NCBI GenBank assembly: GCA_002367335.1
Contig: DFBI01000116.1
Coordinates: 1,387 to 14,927 of the forward strand
Reading direction: 5' to 3'
DNA: 13,541 nt
DNA from: Syntrophaceae bacterium UBA3084
GTDB taxonomy: Bacteria > Desulfobacterota > Syntrophia > Syntrophales > UBA6807
Of the stretch, positions 7,327 through 13,541 are shown one piece after another. The translations under genes were made by a program, and so were the position numbers. A model generated the notes under the pieces. That model searched no databases, was not told the origin of the DNA, and saw only the letters and a list, made by a program, of their open reading frames with translations. Position 1 is the stretch's first letter. Every line of letters begins with the position of its first letter.

Positions 7327-7355
7327 TTGACTTGAATTTCCTATAAGATTATAGA
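7327..7355 (+). promoter_or_regulatory. Sigma-70-like promoter candidate before the second binding protein
   Basis: TTGACT (7327-7332), a 17-bp spacer and TATAGA (7350-7355) form a reasonable sigma-70 pair, 54 bp before the start codon. A perfect TTGACA at 7304-7309 has no matching -10 at 16-18 bp. The site suggests the second binding protein is transcribed separately from the first, at least in part. Confidence 0.4.
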
Positions 7356-7392
7356 GGAAAGCCTATGTAGTATTCATTTTTCATAAATTTGC

Positions 7393-7400
7393 AAAGGAGG
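7393..7400 (+). promoter_or_regulatory. Strong Shine-Dalgarno for second binding protein
   Basis: AAAGGAGG lies 9 nt before the ATG at 7410. It is the strongest ribosome site in the Liv locus and decides the start in favour of 7410, which also begins a clean signal peptide, over an in-frame TTG at 7389. Confidence 0.8.
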
Positions 7401-7409
7401 ACATACAGT

Positions 7410-8540
7410 ATGAAGAACTGCTTCAAAAAATTATTTATTGTTGCCACGTCTCTGATTTTTATTACGTGCTTCACTGTTGGCACAAGCCTCGCTGCCGACG
7501 TAATTAAACTCGGTGTAGCCGGAGCCCACAGTGGCGATCTCGCATCATACGGATTACCTTCCGTAAAGGCCGCAGAGCTTGTCGTTAAGGAAATTAATGC
7601 CAGGGGGGGGATCCTCGGCAAAAAAGTTGTATTGCTCATTGAAGACGACGCATGTAAACCTGAGCTGGGATCAAATGTCGCCACTAAGCTGATATCCGAG
7701 GGTGTTGATGTCGTAATGGGTCATATATGCAGTGGATCTACAAAGGCGGCCCTCGCAATTTACAAAGATGCAAACATTATTTGCATGTCTCCATCTGCAA
7801 CCAATCCGCCCCTGACACAGAGCGGAGATTATCCCAATTTCTACAGGACAATTGCTTCCGATGATGCCCAGGCAAAACTCGAGGTAGATTATGCACTGGA
7901 TGTCCTGAAAGTCAAAAAGATTGCCGTTATCCATGATAAGGGCGATTATGGAAAGGGACTTGCCGAATTTGCAAAGAAATATATCGAAGATTCCGGCAAG
8001 GGAAAAGTTGTGTTGTTTGAGGGTGTTACCCCCGGAGCAGTTGATTATTCGGCAGTTGTGCAGAAAATAAAGCGCTCGAAGGCGGAAGCGGTTATATTCG
8101 GAGGTTATCATCCTGAAGCATCCAAGGTAATTATGCAGATGCGTAAAAAGAGGATGAAAACCTATTTCGTCTCTGATGATGGTGTCAAAGACGATACGTT
8201 CATCAAAGTTGCCGGCAAATACGCGGAAGGTGTTTACGCGTCCGGCCCCATGGACACGTCGAGTAACCCGCTGGCGATTGCAGCGATAAAAGCACATCAG
8301 AAGGCTTACGGATCAGATCCCGGTGCGTTTTTCCTGAACGCATATGCGGCCACACAGGCGCTGCTCAACGCTATCGAGAAGGCGGGCTCTACCGATTACA
8401 AAGCGGTTTCCAAGGCCCTGAAAACCAATTATGCTGAAACCCCGCTCGGAAAAATCAAGTTCGATGCGCGGGGAGACGCCATCGGTATCGGGTTTGCCAT
8501 GTACCAGGTCCAAAACGGTGTCTATGTGGAAATAAAATAA
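7410..8540 (+). CDS. livK: Branched-chain amino acid binding protein (LivJ/LivK type), copy 2
   Basis: This periplasmic receptor probably delivers Leu/Ile/Val to the LivHMGF complex. It is 376 residues, with a signal peptide of about 28 residues ending SLA before ADVIKLG. It follows E. coli LivJ closely: GAHSGDLASYG at the first ligand loop, DDAC with C82, GHICSGST with C107 (the same 25-residue spacing as the LivJ disulfide), SPSATNP, IVHDKGDYGKGLA and FGGYHPEA. This pattern makes branched-chain amino acids the likeliest ligands, although related proteins also bind amides or aromatic compounds. The gene has its own promoter candidate and a strong ribosome site, and is followed by a terminator hairpin before livH. 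It is therefore probably made in excess over the membrane components. Confidence 0.9.
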   Translation: MKNCFKKLFIVATSLIFITCFTVGTSLAADVIKLGVAGAHSGDLASYGLPSVKAAELVVKEINARGGILGKKVVLLIEDDACKPELGSNVATKLISEGVDVVMGHICSGSTKAALAIYKDANIICMSPSATNPPLTQSGDYPNFYRTIASDDAQAKLEVDYALDVLKVKKIAVIHDKGDYGKGLAEFAKKYIEDSGKGKVVLFEGVTPGAVDYSAVVQKIKRSKAEAVIFGGYHPEASKVIMQMRKKRMKTYFVSDDGVKDDTFIKVAGKYAEGVYASGPMDTSSNPLAIAAIKAHQKAYGSDPGAFFLNAYAATQALLNAIEKAGSTDYKAVSKALKTNYAETPLGKIKFDARGDAIGIGFAMYQVQNGVYVEIK

Positions 8541-8562
8541 TAACCGTTTAAACAACAATAAC

Positions 8563-8595
8563 GGGGACAGGCAAAAAGCCCGTCCCCATTTTTTT
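8563..8595 (+). terminator. Rho-independent terminator between livK-type gene and livH
   Basis: GGGGACAGGC (8563-8572), an AAAAA loop and GCCCGTCCCC (8578-8587) form a 10-bp GC-rich stem with one A-C mismatch. A and then seven T follow (8589-8595). It sits 22 bp after the binding-protein stop and 80 bp before livH, so it would act as a partial terminator inside the transport locus. Confidence 0.85.
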
Positions 8596-8675
8596 ATTAA
8601 GTCAGCAAGCATAAATAAAAAACGCAGGATTTCGGGGTAAGTATCCGTAAAACTAAGGAAAAGATAAATCAAATT

Positions 8676-9578
8676 ATGGATTATTTTTTAGAGTTATTTA
8701 TAGGAGGACTAACACGCGGGAGCATATACGCACTTATCGCTCTTGGTTACACCATGGTTTACGGTATTATCGAACTGATTAATTTTGCCCACGGAGAAAT
8801 TTATATGATCGGAGCGTTTACTGCTCTTATCGTCATATCTGTCCTGACCATGATGGGTATGAACACCATTGCCATTCTTGTGCTCGCTGGATTCATAGCA
8901 GTCATATATTCCAGTGCGTACGGCTACACTGTCGAAAAAATAGCGTACAAACCTCTGAGAAATGCACCCCGTCTCTCAGCGCTTATCAGCGCCATCGGCA
9001 TGTCCCTTTTCCTTCAGAACTATGTTCTTCTGGCACAAACGTCCGATTTTCTTCCGTTCCCGAACCTGATTCCTGATTTCGAATTTATGGAACCTTACGC
9101 ACATATTGTCAGTTCTACCGAGGTTGTCATTCTTATAACAACAGTAGTTGTTATGATTCTTCTGGCAGTGCTGATCAAATTTACGAGGATCGGCAAGGCG
9201 ATGCGTGCCACATCACAGGATAAGGATATGGCACAACTTGTCGGCATTAATGTCGACCATGTTATATCCGTTACCTTTATTGTAGGTTCGGCAACAGCAG
9301 CAATAGGCGGTGTGTTGATCGCCTCTCACGTCGGCATGGTAAATTTTTATGTAGGTTTTATTGCAGGAATAAAAGCATTCGTCGCAGCTGTTCTGGGAGG
9401 CATTGGCAGCATACCCGGCGCCGTTCTCGGAAGTTTCATTCTAGGTTGGACTGAAAGCTTCGCAACGGGCTATGTTTCCAGCGACTATGAAGACGTTTTT
9501 GCTTTTGTGTTTCTCGTTTTAATCCTCATATTCAGGCCTGCGGGGATCCTTGGCAGAACGGAAAAATATAAGGTGTAA
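8676..9578 (+). CDS. livH: Branched-chain amino acid ABC transporter permease LivH
   Basis: LivH is one of the two inner-membrane channel subunits of the Liv importer. The protein is 300 residues and mostly hydrophobic, with about eight membrane segments. Family hallmarks are GSIYALIALGYTMVYGIIEL and INFAHGEIYMIGAF near the N-terminus, the cytoplasmic coupling stretch around MRATSQDKDMAQLVGINVDH, and the C-terminal AAVLGGIGSIPGAVLGSFILG. The start is ATG at 8676; the nearest purine-rich ribosome site (AAGGAAAAG, 8655-8663) is farther away than usual, so initiation may be modest. It follows the internal terminator and is separated from livM by 140 bp of repeats, which is unusual because livH and livM are normally close together. 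Confidence 0.95.
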   Translation: MDYFLELFIGGLTRGSIYALIALGYTMVYGIIELINFAHGEIYMIGAFTALIVISVLTMMGMNTIAILVLAGFIAVIYSSAYGYTVEKIAYKPLRNAPRLSALISAIGMSLFLQNYVLLAQTSDFLPFPNLIPDFEFMEPYAHIVSSTEVVILITTVVVMILLAVLIKFTRIGKAMRATSQDKDMAQLVGINVDHVISVTFIVGSATAAIGGVLIASHVGMVNFYVGFIAGIKAFVAAVLGGIGSIPGAVLGSFILGWTESFATGYVSSDYEDVFAFVFLVLILIFRPAGILGRTEKYKV

Positions 9579-9598
9579 ATGAACTACTCAGGTGGGTA

Positions 9599-9639
9599 GG
9601 CTGAAGGCTGAAGGCTGATAAGCTCAACAGCTCAACAGC
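9599..9639. repeat. Short tandem repeats between livH and livM
   Basis: Three 7-bp units (GGCTGAA, GGCTGAA, GGCTGAT; 9599-9619) are followed by two and a half 8-bp units (AGCTCAAC, AGCTCAAC, AGC; 9621-9639). The first set can pair with CCTTCAG at 9642-9648. Nothing gene-like is seen in the gap. Confidence 0.8.
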
Positions 9640-9643
9640 ATCC

Positions 9644-9662
9644 TTCAGGCCAATAGCCTGAA
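9644..9662. other. Small hairpin in the livH-livM gap
   Basis: TTCAGGC (9644-9650) and GCCTGAA (9656-9662) form a perfect 7-bp stem with a CAATA loop. There is no T-tract, so it is not a classical terminator. It could affect mRNA processing or stability between the two permease genes, or simply belong to the repeat cluster. Confidence 0.5.
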
Positions 9663-9718
9663 CAGTTGCGATTTATTCATAGAAGGACGGTTCGCATAGC
9701 CGTTGGATTTACAAGGAA

Positions 9719-10945
9719 ATGATAAGCTTTTCTGAAATTAAAAAATCATTTTTCGTTTCTCTCTGGTTTATGTTCTTAACATTCCCCATTATGGTAATCC
9801 GTGTCAACACCATAGAGAACATCGTTGAGTGGCGCTGGGGAAATATGGTTTTTGTCGGTGTCGGCAGCTTCCTGTTATCCTTTGCATGGCGCTATTTCAT
9901 AAAGCGAAAGGAGTATAGCCTGAAAAAGGCCGAAGAAGGCGAAGAAATGCGGATATCCTTCGCCAGGCGCATTCTTCAGGAAAAAAAGTTTTATGTTCCC
10001 GGACTAATAGCTGTGGGCATGTTCTCACTTGCTTTTCCGTTGATATTCTCGCTTTATCAGACAAATATAATGGTTTCGGCGCTTATTTTTGTAATGCTGG
10101 GACTGGGGCTCAATATCGTGGTGGGTCTCGCAGGACTTCTCGACCTGGGATATGTTGCGTTCTATGCCGTCGGAGCGTATTCTTACGCACTCCTCAACTA
10201 TCACTTTCATCTGAGTTTCTGGATCGCACTTCCCATCGGCGGCGCCATGGGAACACTTTTCGGTGTCCTCCTGGGGTTTCCGGTGTTGCGACTCAGGGGA
10301 GATTATCTTGCTATCGTTACTCTCGGTTTTGGTGAAATCATTCGTCTGATACTTGAAAACTGGAACGAATTCTCATTCGGACCGAGCGGAATCGCAAACA
10401 TTCCCCGTCCTTCATTTTTCGGCATGGATTTATCCCTCCACGGCTCTATGATCTTCACTTATTACATCATGATTGCTTTGTGTATTTTTACTATCTTTGT
10501 CGTAAATCGCCTGCAGGATTCCAGAACTGGAAGGGCATGGATAGCTCTGCGAGAAGATGAAGTGGCATGTCAGGCCATGGGTATCGACAAGGCAAAGACA
10601 AAGCTTACCGCGTTTGCTCTCGGAGCGACATGGGCAGGCATGGCCGGGGTTATGTTTGCCGCAAAAACGACATTTATCAACCCGGCAAGTTTTACCATAT
10701 GGGAATCGATTATCGTTCTGTGTATCGTTGTCCTCGGGGGAATGGGTTCGGTCCTCGGAGTCATCATAGGAGCCCTCGTATTAGTCCTTATGCCGGAATA
10801 CCTCAGGGCATTTTCCGAATACCGGATGCTGGTGTTCGGCATTATTCTTGTCGTCATGATGATCTTTCGTCCCGGCGGGATTGTCAGCGATGTGAGACGG
10901 ATCTACAGATTTGAAGGCACCGGAGACAAAAGTGGAGCTGAATAG
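9719..10945 (+). CDS. livM: Branched-chain amino acid ABC transporter permease LivM
   Basis: LivM is the second inner-membrane channel subunit and pairs with LivH. It is 408 residues. An N-terminal extension with two membrane segments (about 12-30 and 42-60) and a charged linker, typical of LivM, precedes the permease core. Core hallmarks are LGLGLNIVVGLAGLLDLGYVAF, LRLRGDYLAIVTLGFGEIIR, the coupling stretch ALREDEVACQAMGIDKAKTK and VVLGGMGSVLGVIIGALVL near the end. The ATG at 9719 is the first possible start after an in-frame TAG at 9680-9682. Its only close purine tract, AAGGA (9713-9717), leaves one base before the ATG, too close for normal pairing. A better AAGGACGG lies about 29 nt upstream. 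The 3' end overlaps livG by 14 nt. Confidence 0.94.
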   Translation: MISFSEIKKSFFVSLWFMFLTFPIMVIRVNTIENIVEWRWGNMVFVGVGSFLLSFAWRYFIKRKEYSLKKAEEGEEMRISFARRILQEKKFYVPGLIAVGMFSLAFPLIFSLYQTNIMVSALIFVMLGLGLNIVVGLAGLLDLGYVAFYAVGAYSYALLNYHFHLSFWIALPIGGAMGTLFGVLLGFPVLRLRGDYLAIVTLGFGEIIRLILENWNEFSFGPSGIANIPRPSFFGMDLSLHGSMIFTYYIMIALCIFTIFVVNRLQDSRTGRAWIALREDEVACQAMGIDKAKTKLTAFALGATWAGMAGVMFAAKTTFINPASFTIWESIIVLCIVVLGGMGSVLGVIIGALVLVLMPEYLRAFSEYRMLVFGIILVVMMIFRPGGIVSDVRRIYRFEGTGDKSGAE

Positions 10946-11738
10946 GACAGCACAGCCAATTCTGAAAGTAAACGGTCTGGGCATGAACTTCGGCGGACTT
11001 CGAGCCCTGGACAATGTCGATCTCGATGTCGGTAAAGAAGAAATCGTCGCCCTGATCGGCCCCAACGGCGCTGGAAAAACAACTTTTTTCAATTGCATAA
11101 CCGGGCTTTACAAGCCGACTGACGGTGATATCATTATTTCACCTCCCGGGAAAAGACATGAGAGGATCAATGGGGTTAAACCCAATCTCGTTACCAGGAA
11201 AGGACTCTCCCGTACATTTCAAAATATTCGTCTTTTTCCTAATATGACAGTACTCGAAAATGTGATGATCGGCCGTCATTGTCGCACAACCACCGGTATA
11301 GCGGGGGCCATATTCAGAGGAAGATCAGCTCGAAGAGAAGAAAAGGAAATCGTCGATTACAGTTATACCATTCTGAAAAATATCGGTCTTGAAGAATCAG
11401 TAAATGAATTCGCAAAGAATCTTCCTTACGGAGAACAAAGGCGTCTGGAAATAGCGCGTGCCCTCGCAACCGAACCTTTCCTCCTCTTACTGGACGAACC
11501 TGCTGCCGGCATGAATCCCCATGAAACACGTGAGCTGGACGAGCTTATAAGGAGAATCCGTGACGAAGAAGAAATTTCCATTCTTCTGATAGAACACGAC
11601 ATGAAGCTGGTCATGAGCCTGTCCGACCGGATCTTTGTCGTTGATTACGGCAAGAAGATTGCACAGGGTACACCGGACGAAATCAAGCGCAATCCTGTCG
11701 TTATAAGGGCCTATCTGGGAGAAGAGATCGATGCTTAA
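10932..11738 (+). CDS. livG: Branched-chain amino acid ABC transporter ATPase LivG
   Basis: LivG is one of two cytoplasmic ATPases that power the Liv importer. From the GTG at 10932 it is 268 residues. Walker A is GPNGAGKTT (43-51), and the Q-loop region follows in SRTFQNIRLFPNMTVLENV. The signature is LPYGEQRRLEIARAL, the LivG-type variant of LSGGQ. Walker B is LLLLDEPAAGMNP, and the H-loop His is in LLIEHDMKLV. The C-terminal RNPVVIRAYLGEE is typical of the family. GTG 10932 has GGAG 6 nt upstream and gives the usual length; an in-frame TTG at 10911 would add seven residues and has a poorer site. It overlaps livM by 14 nt and livF by 8 nt, so the three are translationally coupled. All catalytic residues are present. 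Confidence 0.94.
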   Translation: MELNRTAQPILKVNGLGMNFGGLRALDNVDLDVGKEEIVALIGPNGAGKTTFFNCITGLYKPTDGDIIISPPGKRHERINGVKPNLVTRKGLSRTFQNIRLFPNMTVLENVMIGRHCRTTTGIAGAIFRGRSARREEKEIVDYSYTILKNIGLEESVNEFAKNLPYGEQRRLEIARALATEPFLLLLDEPAAGMNPHETRELDELIRRIRDEEEISILLIEHDMKLVMSLSDRIFVVDYGKKIAQGTPDEIKRNPVVIRAYLGEEIDA

Positions 11739-12444
11739 GGTTGCAGATATCCATACGTTTTATGGGAACATCGAGGCGCTGAAGGGTGTTTCAATTGAAA
11801 TTTCGGAAGGCGAGATTATTACACTGATAGGCGCCAACGGAGCCGGAAAATCAACGACGCTTATGTCGATCTGCGGTATTACACCCACGAGATCGGGCGA
11901 AATCACATTTTTGGATCAGCCGATCACGAATATGAAACCCGATAAAATTGTATCCCTGGGTATCTGTCAGGTTCCCGAAGGTCGCCGCATCTTCCCGTAT
12001 TTGACTGTTACCGAGAACCTGGACATGGGCGCCTTCCTGCGAAAGGACAAAAGTGAAATAAAAAAGGATATGGAGTACGTCTTCGAGCTGTTCCCGATAT
12101 TGGCGGAACGACGGCATCAGGCGGGGGGAACGTTAAGCGGCGGGGAACAGCAAATGCTGGCGATTTCACGCGCACTAATGGCAAGACCGCGGCTTCTCTT
12201 GATGGACGAGCCATCCCTCGGGCTTGCCCCCCTTATTGTCAAACAGATTTTCGAAATAATAAAGAAGATAAACACCGAAAATAACACTACAATCTTTCTT
12301 GTGGAGCAAAACGCCAATCTGGCATTACAGGTGGCGCACAGGGGATACGTCATGGAAAACGGCCGTATAGTCATTAGCGACGAAGCGGGCCGTCTCCTGT
12401 CAAATGAAGACATACGAAAGACCTATCTAGGAGAATCCATCTAA
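11731..12444 (+). CDS. livF: Branched-chain amino acid ABC transporter ATPase LivF
   Basis: LivF is the partner ATPase of LivG. It is 237 residues, the usual size. Walker A is GANGAGKST (34-42), and the Q-loop appears in ICQVPEGRRIFPYLTVTENL. The signature is LSGGEQQMLAISRAL, and Walker B is LLLMDEPSLGLAP. The H-loop position reads LVEQNAN rather than containing His. That is normal for LivF proteins, including the E. coli one, so it is not a defect. The C-terminus ends RKTYLGES, a family trait. The ATG at 11731 lies inside the last codons of livG behind GGGAG at 11717-11721. It is the last gene of the transport cluster and is followed by a convergent gene; no clear terminator is seen after it. 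Confidence 0.95.
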   Translation: MLKVADIHTFYGNIEALKGVSIEISEGEIITLIGANGAGKSTTLMSICGITPTRSGEITFLDQPITNMKPDKIVSLGICQVPEGRRIFPYLTVTENLDMGAFLRKDKSEIKKDMEYVFELFPILAERRHQAGGTLSGGEQQMLAISRALMARPRLLLMDEPSLGLAPLIVKQIFEIIKKINTENNTTIFLVEQNANLALQVAHRGYVMENGRIVISDEAGRLLSNEDIRKTYLGESI

Positions 12445-12450
12445 AAACAA

Positions 12451-12485
12451 AAAATTCCAAATGTCAAAATTCAAATGTCAAATCA
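12451..12485. repeat. Array of five 7-bp units (CAAATGT type) after livF
   Basis: The units read AAAATTC, CAAATGT, CAAAATT, CAAATGT and CAAATCA in 7-bp register, which can also be read as a 14-bp unit repeated. A further AAATGTCAAA lies at 12498-12507, out of register. The array occupies the 145 bp gap between convergent genes, in which I see no strong terminator and no gene. Confidence 0.7.
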
Positions 12486-12589
12486 AACCTTAATATTAAA
12501 TGTCAAAAAGCCATCCTGTTTTTTGTCATTTCGCAGATTTCAAGGTATGCTGGTTTTAGGTTGTGGCTTTGTTACATTGGGATAGTGAT

Positions 12590-13541
12590 TTACCTTTTTA
12601 AATTGTCTATAGCTTTTTCAATCCTTTTCACGCCTTCTTTGATATTTTCAATTGATGTGGCGTATGAAAGGCGGATATGATCGTCATTGCCAAAAGCAGC
12701 GCCCGGGACAACGGCAACATTCGCCTCATCAAGGAGATATCCGGCCAGATCTACCGAGTTCGATATTTTTCCGCCCATGTATGAACTTCCATATAATGAA
12801 GATACATTTGGAAAGACGTAAAAAGACCCTTGAGGGGTCATACACGAAATGCCTATACCGTTAAGGTTTTCAACAAGATAATTTCTTCTCGTTAAATATT
12901 CATCCACCATCATACCAATAGAATCCTGATTTCCCATCAGGGCTTCAACTGCAGCTTTCTGAGAGATAGATGACGGGTTTGACGTGTTCTGGCTCTGGAT
13001 TTTTGATACTGCCGAAATAATCTTTTCAGGTCCCGCTGCATAGCCTATTCGCCACCCCGTCATCGCATAAGTTTTTGAAACACCGTTCACCACCAGAGTA
13101 AGATCTTTTATTTCATCTCTTGTGTTTATAATATTAAAAAATGGGATGTCATCATAGATAATCTTTTCGTATATGTCATCAGAAATGGCTAAAATGCCAG
13201 ACTTAACAATCACATCCGCCAAAGCTTCAAGTTCGGAAAATGAATAAACAAATCCCGTAGGATTTACAGGACTGTTTAAGATAATGGCCTTTGTATTTTT
13301 CGTAATAGCATTTTCAAGCTGTACAGGGTCTACCTTAAATTCTTCTGCTTCCTTTGTTTCCAAAATGACGGGGGTTGCATCGGCAAGAAGAACAAAAGCA
13401 GGATAGGACACCCAGTAAGGTGCGGGTATTATTACCTCATCTCCTTTTCCAAATAGAACCTGAGCCAGGTTATACAGGGAATGTTTTGCTCCGCAGGAAA
13501 CGACTACCTGAGATCTGTTATATGTTAATTTATTGTCCCGC
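12590..13541 (-). CDS. Class I aminotransferase, aspartate aminotransferase type (5' end outside window)
   Basis: This pyridoxal-phosphate enzyme probably moves amino groups between aspartate and 2-oxoglutarate. About 317 C-terminal residues of an expected ~395 are present; the frame is open to the right edge (first full codon at 13540-13538) and stops at TAA (12592-12590). Seen in order: SQVVVSCGAKHSLYN (cofactor phosphate loop), GDEVIIPAPYWVSYP with the ring-stacking aromatic, NSPVNPTG with the cofactor Asn, SDDIYE with the cofactor Asp, SKTYAMTGWRIGYAAGP with the Schiff-base Lys, and IRLSYATS with the carboxylate-binding Arg. These match the bacterial subgroup I-gamma/Thermus-type AspC; related enzymes also accept prephenate or other amino acids, so the substrate is likely but not certain. 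It is convergent with livF and probably belongs to a different transcription unit. Confidence 0.9.
   Translation of the reverse strand, partial: RDNKLTYNRSQVVVSCGAKHSLYNLAQVLFGKGDEVIIPAPYWVSYPAFVLLADATPVILETKEAEEFKVDPVQLENAITKNTKAIILNSPVNPTGFVYSFSELEALADVIVKSGILAISDDIYEKIIYDDIPFFNIINTRDEIKDLTLVVNGVSKTYAMTGWRIGYAAGPEKIISAVSKIQSQNTSNPSSISQKAAVEALMGNQDSIGMMVDEYLTRRNYLVENLNGIGISCMTPQGSFYVFPNVSSLYGSSYMGGKISNSVDLAGYLLDEANVAVVPGAAFGNDDHIRLSYATSIENIKEGVKRIEKAIDNLKR

Noticed and set aside
7671..8297. Long minus-strand open frame of 208 codons opposite the second binding-protein gene
   Set aside because: It resembles no family I recognise, has no supported start, and is antisense to a clear gene with a signal peptide and family motifs.
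12281..12320. Missing H-loop histidine in LivF as a sign of a dead ATPase
   Set aside because: LivF proteins, including the E. coli one, normally read VEQNAN at this position.
12507..12570. Possible bidirectional terminator between livF and the aminotransferase (AAAGCCA/TGGCTTT)
   Set aside because: The arms are only 7 bp and about 50 nt apart, too weak and too open for an intrinsic terminator.

Overview
The window looks like a chromosomal segment of an anaerobic Desulfobacterota-type (former Deltaproteobacteria) bacterium. The reasons are a single-strand run of tRNA-modification and ribosome-biogenesis genes (mnmA, mtaB, rnc, era, der), a complete branched-chain amino acid (Liv-type) ABC importer, moderate base composition, and intergenic repeats of the 'ATTCCCG...CGGGAAT' kind that I recall from such genomes. 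The phylum is an inference from gene style, not a proven placement.

Positions 1-6017 hold an RNA and translation cluster on the + strand. The order is the 3' end of mnmA (tRNA 2-thiouridine), mtaB (2-methylthio on t6A37), rnc (RNase III), an Elp3-like radical SAM protein, then era and der (30S and 50S assembly GTPases). The first four genes overlap by 1-26 nt and are almost certainly cotranscribed. Four of the five visible starts before the Liv genes, other than the radical SAM gene, are non-ATG: TTG for mtaB, rnc and era, GTG for der. A ~180 bp MITE-like palindromic element lies between the radical SAM gene and era, and its left arm supplies the last codons and stop of the radical SAM gene. 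A 35 bp array of 7-bp units lies between era and der.

Positions 6018-12444 hold the Liv locus on the + strand. It contains two different periplasmic binding proteins, a hairpin-plus-T-tract terminator, two permeases (livH, livM) and two ATPases (livG, livF). The second binding protein has a good promoter candidate and a strong ribosome binding site. The internal terminator probably sets high binding-protein and lower membrane-complex expression. The 140 bp livH-livM gap contains more short tandem repeats and a small hairpin.

Positions 12445-13541 hold a convergent gap with another 7-bp array, then a class I aspartate-family aminotransferase on the - strand whose 5' end lies beyond the window.

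I see no phage, CRISPR, toxin-antitoxin, insertion-sequence transposase, rRNA or tRNA gene. The genes are ordinary. The most unusual content is intergenic: one MITE-like element that has become part of a coding sequence, and four separate arrays with a 7-bp period but unrelated unit sequences, three of them exactly five units (35 bp) long. No gap between genes exceeds about 205 bp.
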